A stretch of 64,000 nt of DNA from Spirodela intermedia. Taxonomy: Eukaryota > Streptophyta > Magnoliopsida > Alismatales > Araceae. Both the position numbers and the translations under genes were made by a program. Location: positions 255,501 through 319,500 of the forward strand of contig LR746270.1 of assembly GCA_902729315.2 (NCBI GenBank). The letters run 5' to 3'. Shown piece after piece: positions 46,180 to 57,726 of this stretch (within the stretch, counting starts at the first letter, position 1; every line of letters begins with the position of its first letter). A model generated the notes under the pieces. That model ran no database searches and was not told the origin of the DNA. It saw nothing but the letters and a program-made list of their open reading frames with translations.

Positions 46180-48286
46180 CGAATCCGTCTCCTCCAAAAC
46201 GACCTCCCAGGGCGGCGCACTCAACAGGGAAGAGGACAGGAGATGAGAGAACCGAAGAGAGGAACGTAACGACGACAGTGAGAAAGAGGAACCGTATCTC
46301 TCTCCCTCTGCTCTGAAGATCAGAAGAAGGCGGCAATAGGCAGCGTAACCGAGGCTAGACGGACGAGGAAGGAGAAGAAAGAGAGGCTCTGAACGGTTTC
46401 TTTTCTCGTGATGGCGGGAGCCAACTCTACCCTACTGGCACCATCTGGCATGTCCCGTCATCTGGTGACGTGGCCGTACCCGGCCTCCGTGGCCCTCGCC
46501 CTTTCTGCGCGACTGCTAGCTTCCGAAACGTGCACCGCCTGACGTGTTCCACAAAGGTACACTCGGCAAGGCCCTGCTACACGTGGAGACTCAAAAGTCA
46601 CCATCATATTCTCTGCCTCTCTCTCTCTCTCTCTCTCTCTCTCCCGCTCGCTAAGCTACGCCTCTCCGCGGTGATCTGGGGCGCCGCTGAAGATAATAAT
46701 AATAATAATAATTCAGGTTATATGGGCAAAGTCGAAGCAACGGAGGGGGAAGAGGGTACGTGGCACGATGTGCCCCCGGTTGCAGTTGGGGATGTTGCAC
46801 GTGCCTTTCTTTTCTCTTTTTTTTGTGGGCCAGAACGGCGGTGGGCCCCACTATCCACTCCCACGAAGACACGTGCACGAAATTTTCTTCCTTTTCCTTC
46901 TATTTATGTCCCCCCCCCTGAGGAGGATGATCCCGACCTTCCCTCCCCTTCCGGCAGCGCCACCGTCACTGCGGCGGCCACCTGCGGATCCGATCTCCGT
47001 TGTCCTCCTCCCTCCCTCTCTCGCTCACTCCAGCGCGCCGATCGAAGAGTCGCGTGGAGTCCAGGTAACGGCATCGGCGCTGCTGCTCCGTGGACGGCGA
47101 CCGAAGGTTTTTTGGATTTGATTCTACCTACCTAGTTTGCTGTTATGGCGTCTTGCGTTCTGGATGATCATAGGTGATCTCGCAGCTACGCTGCTCTCCC
47201 GATCGATTTCGCCCATTCAGAACGTCTCCTCTTGGTATTTATCGAGTCCTGTCTGTGCTCTCCATTCTTTCCGAGTAGGAGGAGCAAGGCTGCCTTTAAG
47301 GTGTTCCATTGCGACATTTAAGGGTGGGGGATGCGCTCCTAGAGGTCCGATGGTTCGGATCCTACGAGACACAGTGAGTCGAACATTTTGATGTTCTTCG
47401 AGTGGAGGACCGGGGTGTCAATGTTATAAGGGAAGTTGCACTGTTGCAGTCTGGGTAGACTGTTTTCCCTGGCAAATGGAGCCAACGGGTTTGGAAGAAC
47501 GGGCGCTCTTCGATATGAGCAAAACCCTGACTGATGGCTGATCGATTCTTTTCTTTCGGTCGGTCGTTAAGATCCCCACAAGATAACGTTCGACGGTTTG
47601 TATCGTTGAATGATGATGCCGCTTCCTGTGTTTCAGATCCAAGGCCACAAGTTGTCCATAAGAGAATAGAAAGGATTTTTTTTTTTTTTTTTTTGAAGAC
47701 ATTGAAAGTTTACAAGGCAATAGCTCAGTTGTGGATGATTCCATCTTTCTCGACATTTGTAGATGGTTTTGACATGTTACATCGATCCTGGAGTTTCCCT
47801 GGGTTAAACTAATTCTCAAGGGTCGGAAAAGTTCATGCACGATGCAGCAAGGCTTTATAGGATCGCGAAGAGAAATGGAGGGTTCCCTTTTCCTTCCCCT
47901 TTGGCATTCATTTTGGGAGCACCACTACTGTTCTATGGATTCGCTTAGGCTTGCCTGAAAATATGACAAAGGCTTGGAGCGATTCGCCTTTGTTGTGCTA
48001 CATTGTTCTATGTCCAGATGCGTAAGTATCTCAACTGGAGATGCCTTTACAAGAAACCATTTCTCTGCTTTGTGTCTCACCACAGAATGACATCAAGTGT
48101 TGGCCGTGTTGGTTTCTAAAGAAGACGGTCACTGATAGTGTTAAGGACAGTGATAAGCTTTGGTATACTGGGCGCTCGTTGGATTTGGTTTTTTTCGATA
48201 AGAATTCCATTACACTCGTTCAGTGCTTCTTAAGCTGTCGATACTTTACACTTGTTCTGTTTTTTGTTCAGAACTTATTGAGAAAC
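46180..48286. other. Shared divergent promoter region, pyrophosphatase 5' leader and leader intron
   Basis: SYT3 (minus) and the pyrophosphatase (plus) face away from each other here. 46180-46600 should hold the SYT3 leader and promoter. A CT microsatellite lies at about 46617-46641 and an AAT repeat near 46690. TATTTATG at about 46901 in front of a C-run is a possible pyrophosphatase TATA region. A plausible donor GAGTCCAG/GTAACG at 47065 and the acceptor TTTTTGTTCAG at 48271 define a leader intron of about 1.2 kb, with the start codon 15 bases after the acceptor. No coding domain in this stretch. Confidence 0.5.
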
Positions 48287-49832
48287 ATGAGTGAAGAAAG
48301 TCAGAATGCAGCTCGTGAGAAAGGCCCGGTTCCTCGCCTGAATGAAAGGATTCTCTCATCCTTGTCGAGGAGATCGGTGGCGGCACATCCTTGGCACGAC
48401 CTCGAAATAGGTAGGGACATCACTAAACCATAACGGCTTCAAAGCACGACAGAAGCTAATTCTTACACTTTTGTTGACTTTGTATGCGACTTTGCATGCA
48501 GGCCCTGGAGCGCCGTCTGTGTTCAACTGTGTAAGTGGGATGAAACACATTTGATTCTTTCATTTGATAATCCTAGCAGTTGACTTTGATTCACAAACTT
48601 GCCTTTTTTGTGATCATTTCACATCATGTGACCATTTGATTCTGGTCCCCTAGTTTCTGTAAATTCTGGACTGACCCTCAGGGTGCGTGCTTCTCACGCT
48701 CTATCTAAACTGATCTTTCATTATACACGACTTGGTTTTTTTCTGTGAAAACGACTCCAAGATTGAGTGTGCTCCCAATACTAGAGACTATATCGTTATT
48801 GATTCGGTGGATGCCATCGTGCTTTGAAGATTGCATAAATTTTTTCGGGTCTCTCCGTCTGCTTATTCGACGTTCTGTCAATCTGTAATAGGTGGTGGAG
48901 ATAACAAAAGGAAGTAAAGTAAAGTATGAACTCGACAAGAAAACAGGCTTGATCAAGGTGCACCACTGATCCATAGCTATGTAAAGTCCACGAAGGATTC
49001 TTTCTTTCTGATGTTTGACCAATTCAGGTTGATCGGATCCTGTATTCATCTGTCGTTTACCCCCACAACTACGGTTTTATTCCTCGAACCCTCTGCGAAG
49101 ACAACGATCCCATGGATGTTTTGATCCTCATGCAGGTACTGAGATCAATACCCTCTTCCGACCGATTGCAGTTTCTTTGTCGGTTTATTTGCTAATCTGC
49201 GCTGCTTGCACTGCGAGCAGGAACCGGTTCTCCCTGGTTGCTTTCTGCGGGCCCGCGCCATCGGACTCATGCCAATGATTGACCAGGTTGACCATCCCTC
49301 GCTGCGAGGCAAATCTCCAGATTTTTCGGAGACCCACCCACGATTTCTCACAAGCGACCATCTAAATAAATCAGGGGGAGAAGGACGACAAGATCATCGC
49401 TGTCTGCGCCGACGATCCAGAGTACCGCCACTACAACGACATCCAAGAGCTCCCTCCTCACCGCCTCGCCGAGATCCGCCGGTTCTTCGAAGACTGTATG
49501 CTCCTCTCTCTCTCTCTCTCTCGCTCTCATATCATTTCATCTGAGCACCATGATCATCGCAGACAAGAAGAACGAGAATAAGGAGGTCGCGGTCAACGAC
49601 TTCCTGCCGGCAAGCACCGCTCACAGTGCCATCCAGTACTCCATGTAAGCACTCCATGATTGGGCATCATTATACGCGATTAATTCTTATTATTTCTCGA
49701 AAATGGACCAAGGAAAAAGAATATATGCGGGTCGAATCGGAGATCTCTGCCGGTTCATAATTTTTTGCTTTGATGTGGGCTGCCCGCAGGGACCTCTACG
49801 CGCAGTATATTCTGCAGAGCCTCCGGCGGTAG
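48287..49832 (+). CDS. Soluble inorganic pyrophosphatase (plant cytosolic type)
   Basis: Eight exons in frame, 212 residues: 48287-48410, 48502-48530, 48892-48957, 49028-49135, 49221-49286, 49375-49495, 49563-49644, 49790-49832. It hydrolyses pyrophosphate to two phosphates with magnesium, which drives biosynthetic reactions. The family I signature is at 98-104 (DNDPMDV). Other conserved blocks: [12 protein letters not shown] (36-47), [40 protein letters not shown], and [19 protein letters not shown]. The start [13 protein letters not shown] follows an in-exon acceptor and matches the short plant cytosolic isoforms, with no transit peptide. The intron after exon 6 begins with a CT repeat. Length and exon pattern are normal for plant PPA genes; the isoform number cannot be given. 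Confidence 0.96.
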
Positions 49833-50589
49833 GTTAGAGCTCCGGAGAGCTCGCGGCTGTGACCCCCCACCCCACAACGGAGGAGAGGAATAAGGATGGA
49901 CTCGCTGATGGGTCCAGAGCAAGTCAACGAGTCTCGCGTTTGCTATTATTTCTGGGCACGATTTCTGCGCCGGGGTCTGCGCCCCCTATGCCGTACTATT
50001 GTTGTGTTGCTGTTTGACTATTTCTGCTTCTGTGGGTCAACGACTCCCGACCATCTTTCACATTTTTTGCTTCTGGGTTAAATTCGATTTAAATCTGCCA
50101 TTATTCTCTTTTTTCCACTTGATTCTCTCTCTCTCTCTCTTCATCACGTATACGCAGACTTGCATCTTAGAGAGAGAGAGATCAAACCGGCTGGCTCTTT
50201 ATTAATCTGACGGACAGTCTATCGGGGAGGGGACCACAAGGTCAAACCCTGGCTTGGGCGTCGGTGCACGGGAATCGGAGTCTTCATCATCTCTTTAGCC
50301 AATCCACCGATTCGACGCCGCCGCCCACGGAATCCTGACCGTGTGGTCAGGAGTCCCACAAGATGGACGGTTCGATTGTGTGGTCTTTGAAAAGCACAGC
50401 CGTACGTGGAGCCGAACCAAGATGTGACGCGGCGCCGCATCTTCCTCTTTAGGCAGCGCTCTTTTATTCTCTCTCTCTCTCTCTCTGTTTCTCTCTCGCT
50501 GTGTCTCTCCTCCTTCCGAGCGATCTTCAGGGGGAGGCCATCGTCATCATCGCCTTCCAACTCCATCGGTAGAGGCGCTCAGGTGGCCC
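49833..50589. other. Intergenic region and ADF promoter/leader
   Basis: Pyrophosphatase 3' UTR, then CT-rich stretches (about 50125-50139 and 50469-50486) and the presumed ADF 5' leader. No gene recognised; the open frame crossing 50406-50714 runs through the ADF start in another frame. Confidence 0.5.
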
Positions 50590-52333
50590 ATGTCGTTTCG
50601 AATGGTGAGCGCGTGCGTCTGGTGCTGTCACTGCTTCTTTCTCGGTGGTGTAGGTTGCGTCCATTCCTGTGGATGTCCGATCCTTGTGCTTGTTTCCGTT
50701 CTGAACTCTTGTGAGAGAGTGCTTGTTCGGTCCGGTTCCCGTCCAATCCCTCTTTCCCCTCTAGATCACGCAAATGATTTGGCGGAGATGGTGGATATGT
50801 GCTGCCGTATATTATTGTATTATATATCTATATATATATTCACTGCGGTGTCTGACTGTTTTGTCGAGTCGGTCACGAAGAAGTTCGTAGGCCTGCTCAC
50901 TTTTATCGGTCTTTGCTGTGTTGCCATTTGTTGGCAGATATCGGGGTTGTTAGGATCCCTTCGCCTATTTCTAGTCTAAAATTGGGGTGGACCGTAGCTG
51001 GACTAATATCAATTCTGCGCCGTTGTAGAGGTGCTATCTCAGTTTGTTCGTGATTCAGAGATATGTTGCTGACACGAAGCATTTCGTTTCCTGATGTTTA
51101 CGTAAACTGTAATTTTAGAGTATTTGATTTTTTTTGCGCTGAATTGAAGTGAAGTGATTGTAAATCTCATGGCATGGGCGTTTTGATTCGCAGTCGAATG
51201 CATCCTCGGGGATGGGAGTTGCTGACCACAGCATGAACACTTTCATGCAACTGAAGAGGAAAAAAGTTCATCGCTATGTGATATTCATGATCGATGAAAA
51301 GACAAAGGAGGTCGTAGTTGAGAAGACTGGAGACCCTGGGGAAAGCTATGATGACTTTATAGCTTCCTTGCCAGATGATGACTGCCGATACGCAGTCTAT
51401 GACTTTGATTTTGTGACTGAAGAAAATTGCCAGAAGAGCAAGATTTTCTTTATTGCATGGTTGATTCTTGCCTCTAACCGGTGCCCAAGTCATCATCCAT
51501 TATTACTTTTATGATGCCATTATGCTCTGCATGCATGTTTTTCTTCTAGATAGGAAAGATTTGGCTCAACCCATGTTCTCAGTTAATGTAATCTTCGAAT
51601 ATCTTATGCTTTTGCCACTGATCAAATTTATTGTTCTGTTTTTTCTTTCTTTTCTTTAACTTTTATCCACTTTGTGTTAGTCTAATCTTTCTTTTCTTTC
51701 AACCTGACTGGTCGATTCGTGTCGGGGTACTGTCTCGGATTTGATGGTGCCCCCCTTTTATCCACTGAGTCAATCTTTCTATCAGATGCTTACTTGTGTG
51801 GGTGAAAAGAAACAAAACTCTTAGTTAGTGTGAAAAATATGACTTTCATTTGAGTTATGGAAAGGGGGAAGAACAATTTAATTCTTTTATGATTACGTAG
51901 AAATTGTACATTGCTTTCTTATACCGAAAACATTCGTTTGAAAATGGAAAAATACCTGTTACACTAGGATATTATCAATGTGGCATAGTTTGCAGATATT
52001 TCTGCTAGATTACCTTGGTTTCGATCTCTTTTATGCTCATAAGTCGCATTCGAGGACCAAGGATCCTGATGGTGCCCAATTTTGGTCCTCTACAACAGCG
52101 ATCTTGTTCTGATATTGACCAGATTCTACAGTAGCTTATTGTGAGCACTTCCCTTGAGAAATGCTGATGCTGATATACTGCACATATGTGAAGTTCAATG
52201 CCGGGATTCAGTCCATTAGATTCGGGGAAGATTGTGTCCAAACATAAAGAAGCTTCCAAAAGTGAAATCCTTGTGTCTTCTCATCTGTGTTTGTCTGTCA
52301 TGGTGGGGAGGTGAAATTCTCTTCTCTACTGAT

Positions 52334-52374
<41 letters not shown>

Positions 52375-53005
52375 TCCACATTATTTCCTCATCTTGACTT
52401 CCCACGCGCTCTCTTCCTCAACATGAGATGCCTCGGTTACTTACAATACCCTTCGCAATGTTCCGACTAGTGTACTGTATTCAAATCATTAGGTTTACCA
52501 TCCAAACGATTGATTTCAGAATGCCAGGGATTCAACCTGACAATCATTACTCCCCGGACATTACAAATTGGTCATTGAATTTTGCCAACAAGCCATTGAA
52601 TGGATATAAATCAAACCAGGAGGATCGATCCCCCGCATGAACCCTCTTTTTTTTTCTTTTTTTCGTTTTTTCAGGCCTATCATCTGCTAGTATCTGCCTG
52701 CATTGAGCTGTACCCATCTCTGATTGCCATCGGAGAATTCGAGTGAACTGCTACACATATTCGATAATGTTCCTCCATTGATGAATGATTCATGGCTTGG
52801 CTTGTAGACTTTGATGCCAGTTTTCTCCTTGTTCTGATGGGCTTCCTCTGCCAGGTCCCCCTCCATATCCCGCATCCGAGCCAAGATGCTGTATGCCACA
52901 TCCAAGAGCAGATTCCGGCGCGAGCTTGACGGCGTCCATTACGAGATCCAGGCCACCGACCCCACCGAGATGGACCTGGATGTCCTCAGAGACCGGGCCC
53001 GCTGA
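50590..53005 (+). CDS. ADF5: Actin-depolymerising factor, ADF5/ADF9 subclass
   Basis: Three exons, 143 residues: 50590-50604, 51194-51459, 52855-53005. The five-codon first exon (MSFRM) and the intron splitting the Trp codon in FFIAW are typical of plant ADF genes. Domain landmarks: SSGMGV near the N-terminus, [53 protein letters not shown] and [11 protein letters not shown], with the actin-binding helix around KMLYATSK. The N-terminus, the KKVHRY segment and the C-terminal DPTEM...DVLRDRAR fit the ADF5/9 group. In Arabidopsis this group is known to bundle actin filaments rather than cut them; the same here is inference. Acts on actin in the cytoplasm. The 1.4-kb second intron carries a CT microsatellite at about 52338-52368. 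Confidence 0.95.
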
Positions 53006-54007
53006 CCTGGCAGGTAATAGTCAACCCGACCCAACCCGACCCAACCCAACCCAGCTTTCTCTCTTGCCGCCATCTTGAGCTTTTCTGGAGATGGAGGCTA
53101 GAAGAGTACCAGAAAGACTTACTCTTGGGTGTTATGAACGTGATCGGACGGCTGAGCCTGCCGATTGTACGAAAGGAACTCCGTCTGAGCCGTCCGATCT
53201 TCTTTGGGGGCGCGAGGAGCGACTTACCCGCTTAAGGTGTGCTGAGTATATTCGTCCATATTTCTTCCTCTGTGTGGTATCTCTTCTCCTCTCCCGCCGC
53301 CGCATTTCGACGGGCCCAGAAGCAACATCTCTCCGCTCTCTGGCCCTCTCTGTTTCCTCCTCCGCCGCCGTCGGCCACCTCGGCTGCGCCGCCCGCCGCC
53401 GGCGCCGAGCTTCCAGGTACGCTCACCACTCACCCTTCTCCCCTTCGCCGGGGCGGCGCGGGCCCCTTTCTCGGTAGTTCCTCCGAGTACAGGGGGAGGG
53501 TGATTGGATCGGTATATGACCTTCATGGATTTGGACCCTGCAACTCTCGAATGAGCCTCTGGGTCTTCCGCCATCAATCTAGGAGTAGCAGAGAGATTGG
53601 ACCCTCTTCTTCCCTACCTGTTGATCGCCGAAACAGAGACGATTCTTCCTTCGTCTCTGGTTAATGGTGGCGAACTGGGAGGAAGAGGGAGGGAGCTGGA
53701 GCTCGCAACTTCATGGTTAATGGAGGACCGCTAATGGTAGCTAGGGAGGGGCTTTCTACTCCGGGGCTCTCGCCGCCGCCGCAGGAGTGAGCGGGAGAAG
53801 GAAAAGGGCAGCGGGATATACCATACGATCACGGTGTCGTTCTATTCTTCTGGTTATTCGTTCTCCTCCGCCGGAGTTCCTGGGATCGCCTCCCCGCCCT
53901 CTTCTGATTTCCCTTCTTTCTTGCGGAAAACAGCCACTTGGTCTTTCTTCTACTGTTCCGACTCCGGTCGTCTGTTTGGTTTAGGGTTTCTGGCCGTCCT
54001 CTGGAGG
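53006..54007. other. ADF 3' flank and RRP41-like 5' leader
   Basis: 53006-53090 contains short repeated CCAACCCGAC words after the ADF stop. From about 53230 the strand is pyrimidine-rich and GC-rich. GAGCTTCCAG/GTACGC at 53417 is a good splice donor, so the RRP41-like transcript may start near 53300 and have a leader intron ending close to its start codon. Open frames here have no known domain. Confidence 0.4.
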
Positions 54008-54416
54008 ATGGCGTCCCCAGCGTCGTATGCCCTCCGACGGCACCAGCAGCAGCGGCGGCGGCCACTCCAGGACGACAACTGGGTCCGCTCCGACGGCCGA
54101 GGGTTCCACCAGTGCAGGCCTGCATGTAAGTTGCGTCCACCCACCTCCTCCGCCGCCCGCCCTTACGAAGCTCGATGATGATGATGACGATGAAGGCGAT
54201 CAGAAGTTATTGCTTCTGCGTGTGTGATTCTCTTGCTCCGGCGTTTAATATGGGTAGGGTGCTTATTGCTTTCTCGGTGCCCTGCAGTCCTGAGGACCGG
54301 CGCGGCGAGGGCCGCTTCGGGGTCGGCATACGCCGAGTTCGGCTCCACCAAGGTCATCGTCTCCGTGTGAGCTCCTTGCAACCCAAACCCTTATTCTCAG
54401 CCCCTTTCAGGAAATG

Positions 54417-54462
<46 letters not shown>

Positions 54463-55664
54463 GATTTGGCCCCCGAGAGAGCAAGAAGGCCATGAAGTAC
54501 AGTGGGATCGGCCGCCTGAACTGCAACGTGAACTTCGCGACCTTCTCCACCGCGACCCGCGGGCAGGTATTTAGGGTTTGGGTTTTTCCTCGTCTCCTCC
54601 TCCAGATGGAGGAGGTGGGTGTCTTCATCCTCTGCTTATTATCTTCGCGATGAATCTCGAACCATGCTCAGGAGTCGGATCACAAGGACTTCTCCTCGAT
54701 GCTCCACAAAGCTCTGGAGGGCGCCGTCCTCCTCGAGTCCTTCCCCAAGACCACCGTCGACGTCTTCGCCCTCGTTCTAGAATCCGGCGGCAGTGAGTCC
54801 TCCCGCCTCCCTGCATCACATTCATCCGCCATCCTTCCCTCTGCATCGATCTTCCGAACCCTAGCGGGTGGGCTGGGTTGACCTGAGCTTCTCGCAGGCG
54901 ATCTTCCGGCGGTGATATCCTGCGCCAGCCTCGCTCTTGCGGATGCAGGAATAATGATGTACGATCTCGTTGCTTCAGCTTCTGTGGTATGTAACGCTTG
55001 GCCATCCATGCTGCGACTGCTTCCATCTCCTGATGATCACCAAGCGACAATCTTGCTTCCCCGTGTGATTCCATTAATGGCAGTAATGATCGAGTCTGAT
55101 AGAACCTGCCTCCTGTTCATCTGGTTCATCTGGTTCGCCTGTTCCTGGATTGTGCTTGTGTTTGACTTTTAGCATCGGTGCTCCTGATTGTTGGGAAACT
55201 ACCTGCTTGTTCAATCACCTGTTTTCAAGGTGATTGATCGATCAGGCTGGGTCTCCTCCCGTTGACCTTTTTAGAGCAAGTTCATGTGGATTTCTTACAT
55301 CATCCTCTGCATATTTTTGCTCATTTTGAAGTCGTGCATCGGCAACAGCCTCATCATTGACCCCGCCGCAGAGGAGGAAGACTGCCAGGATGGCAGCCTC
55401 ACGGTCGCTTTCATGCCTTCTCGCCGCGAGATCACCCAGTTGACTCTCACCGGGGAATGGTCAACGGGCAGGATTCATGAGGTGGAGACCCTCTCTTTAA
55501 TGCCCATCACTGCTGCTGTTGCCACCAGCAGTGCTAGTTCTGGTGCTATTTATTATTGCCATTTTCTCGGTCAACAGGCGACGGAGCTCTGTCTGGATGC
55601 TTGCTCGAAGCTGGGGGAGATCATGCGCACTTGTCTGAAGCAGGCCGTCTCGTCGTCAACCTGA
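54008..55664 (+). CDS. RRP41L: Exosome core subunit RRP41-like (MTR3-type, RNase PH fold)
   Basis: Seven exons in frame, 248 residues: 54008-54125, 54288-54366, 54464-54566, 54672-54792, 54898-54986, 55332-55481, 55578-55664. An RNase PH ring subunit of the RNA exosome, which degrades and trims RNA 3' ends in nucleus and cytoplasm. Conserved words: NWVRSDGRGFHQCRP, ASGSAYAEFGSTKVIVSV, FGPRESKKAM, GRLNCNVNFA, HKALEGAVLLESFPKTTVDV, FALVLESGGSDLPAVISCAS, ALADAGIMMYDLVA, PSRREITQLTLTGEWS and a C-terminal LCLDACSKLGEIMRTCLKQ. The match is to plant RRP41L/MTR3 rather than RRP41 or RRP46. The N-terminus before residue 22 is poorly conserved and rich in Gln/Arg. Intron 2 is only 97 bp and its acceptor follows a CT microsatellite directly. 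Confidence 0.93.
54421..54461. repeat. CT microsatellite forming the polypyrimidine tract of RRP41-like intron 2
   Basis: About 20 uninterrupted CT units run straight into the acceptor TAG of exon 3 (exon starts 54464). The intron has no other pyrimidine tract between the repeat and the AG. Confidence 0.9.
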
Positions 55665-56325
55665 GCATGCAGCCTGTTTGGGCGGACGTGCTGGTCATAC
55701 CCTGGTGGTTGTGAATGAATTGGTCGTTGAACGTTGACTTCCTTCGGCCTCGGGGTTATTGAGCTCTTTGGTGGGTGGCCTTAGCCGGCCTGTCGGCGAC
55801 GACTTCCATGTGGGGACGTTGACTTATCATGTGGACCCCCGGACGCCTTGCATTGATTTTAGAATAATTGATTCGCGTCTGTTGGGGAGAAAACCCTGCC
55901 GTTGACCGTTGTCTACTTTTACTTGTGCAACTTATTTTTTGGGGGCGGAGAGAGGAAGACTGGGCTTTCAAGTCCGCCTTTGGTCAACTCTAGTGGGTTG
56001 CCAGCTCATGGGGCGGGCCCATTGAACTGGAGCCCCTCAAGTGGGTGAGATTTGCTCTTCTACATCCACCTTCGTTTCTTTTTTGTTTCTTTTTATGACG
56101 AATAGGCACTGGAAGTATTTTATATTACAGAAAAGCCCGATGCCTCCGAAATAGACTGATAATTATTAAAAACTATCGGGCGGCGGCCCAATCCTCTCCG
56201 TCTGCATTTCCCCCAAATTCCAGAGCCCTCTCCTCCTCCTCCCCCCCGTACCTCCGCTGCCACCGCCACCGCCACCACCATCAGTGGAAAGTAGGGATAA
56301 GAAAGAGGGCCTCATCCGCGGCGGG
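55665..56325. other. Intergenic region between RRP41-like and the membrane-protein gene
   Basis: RRP41-like 3' UTR, then promoter and leader of the next gene. The leader end is pyrimidine- and CCACC-rich. No gene recognised. Confidence 0.5.
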
Positions 56326-57726
56326 ATGCCGATCGGCGGCGGCGGCGGCGGGGTGATCCGCCGCTCCTGCGGTGCCTTCTGCTCCGCCATGCCCGTCCTC
56401 CTCTCGGTCTCCCTTCTTCTCTTAACCTACCGTTGCATCCTGCACATCGCCGCCGCCCGCGTGGAGCACGTTCTGGATCGCAATCCGGATGTTCAGTCCC
56501 TCCTTGGCCGCCTCTCCTCTTCCTCCGCCGGCGCCACCGCCGCGGGGGGCAGCAGAGGCGACCCTGGTCGGCGGCGGGATCACCACCACCACGGCCCTGG
56601 ATACTCTCGCCGGCCCCGGGGGCGCCCACCGTTCCTCCATCTCTCCCGCGTCGGCACCCTGGACGACGATTTCTCCGACATCGACCGCGCCACCGGCGAC
56701 CACCACCGGCGGCACGGCGGCTGGCTCTTCAACTCCTCCACCTTCCTGATGATGAACACCGGCCGCGGCGGAAGGAGGCCGTGGCTCCCGGGGGTTCGGA
56801 AGATTAGGGTTTCGGAGCCCACGGTGTTGCCCATTCTTTTCTTTTTGGCGGAGGACGAAGACGGCGCGGGCGAGGAGGAAACAACAGCAGAGGACGGGGA
56901 GGGGGCAGCGGCGGAGATTGAGATCCGGATCTTCGGGCAGGGTTTCCACCTGGACCGGCGCGACGCCATGGTGCTGGCCTACCTTATGAGCCTCTTCTCC
57001 GTCGTCTACTTCTTCGCCACCGTCGGGTTCCTCTCCCTCTACTCCTGCGCCGTGGGGATCGTCTTCCTGGCGGTGGCGGAGTTCCTGCTGGGTCGCCGCC
57101 GGTCCTTCACGAGGACGATCTACGGCGGGTGCTGCCTGGGGATCCGGCGCGCGCTGGTGTTCGTGTTCCTGCGCTGGGTCGTGAGGGACGTCCTGGCGCA
57201 GTTCCTTTGCATCCTCTTCTTCTCCGACGTGAACGACCAGCAGGCGGTGCTGAAGCTGTTCGTGCGGGTGAAGCTGATGCCCTTCCTGCTGACGGCGTCC
57301 CCCATTACGCAGTGGTCCGGCGGGGATGAGAAAGGTCTCTGGTGGTTCCTCCTGGCGTGGGGCCTGCTCGAGAGGGTCGTGGCGCTGGTGTTCGCCTTCA
57401 GCTGGTGGGCGGCGGTGACGGACCACAACCAGCGGCGGAGGGGCCCGGAGGTGCTATGGGATGGGTTCCGGCAGGTGCTGGGCATGGCGGATCGGGCGTT
57501 CCTCCTCCGGCAGGTGGAGATGATGATCTGCTGGAACAGCGGGAGATGGGTGCTCACCGCCGTCGGCGGCTCGCTCTTCGCCGCCGTGGTCCAGTCCGTC
57601 GCGGAGGTCTTCTTCATGGTCGTCTGGCTGCTCTGCTACCTCGACGCGAGGTCCCGAGAAGCCCGGCTCGGAGGCAGGAGATTCGGACGGAGGAACCTGG
57701 AAGACTGCATCCGCGGCCTCGGATGA
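56326..57726 (+). CDS. Plant multi-pass membrane protein of unknown function
   Basis: Intronless frame of 466 residues from the first ATG (MPIGGGGGGVIRRSCG); the frame is open upstream to 56284 but without another ATG. Hydrophobic segments: residues about 26-50 (MPVLLSVSLLLLTYR), 215-258 (two helices, LAYLMSLFSVVYFF and SCAVGIVFLAVAEFLL), 275-300 (ALVFVFLRWVV), about 340-362 (WWFLLAWGLLERVVALVF) and 405-435 (GGSLFAAVVQSVAEVF). Between the first and second lies a His/Arg/Gly-rich, poorly ordered region with the word GTLDDDFSDID, and an acidic stretch (GAGEEETTAEDGE). The C-terminus is basic. The layout resembles an unnamed family of plant transmembrane proteins; I cannot assign a reaction. Very high GC at third positions, like its neighbours, produces a 334-codon antisense frame that is not a gene. 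Confidence 0.85.
   Translation: MPIGGGGGGVIRRSCGAFCSAMPVLLSVSLLLLTYRCILHIAAARVEHVLDRNPDVQSLLGRLSSSSAGATAAGGSRGDPGRRRDHHHHGPGYSRRPRGRPPFLHLSRVGTLDDDFSDIDRATGDHHRRHGGWLFNSSTFLMMNTGRGGRRPWLPGVRKIRVSEPTVLPILFFLAEDEDGAGEEETTAEDGEGAAAEIEIRIFGQGFHLDRRDAMVLAYLMSLFSVVYFFATVGFLSLYSCAVGIVFLAVAEFLLGRRRSFTRTIYGGCCLGIRRALVFVFLRWVVRDVLAQFLCILFFSDVNDQQAVLKLFVRVKLMPFLLTASPITQWSGGDEKGLWWFLLAWGLLERVVALVFAFSWWAAVTDHNQRRRGPEVLWDGFRQVLGMADRAFLLRQVEMMICWNSGRWVLTAVGGSLFAAVVQSVAEVFFMVVWLLCYLDARSREARLGGRRFGRRNLEDCIRGLG

Noticed and set aside
45383-46336. 317-codon minus-strand frame
   Set aside because: Runs through SYT3 exon 1 and intron 1; SYT3 exon 1 is a 37-codon exon with a clear donor, and the long frame has no similarity.
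56422-57426. 334-codon antisense frame across the membrane-protein gene
   Set aside because: Shadow of a GC-rich coding exon; the sense frame has coherent membrane helices.
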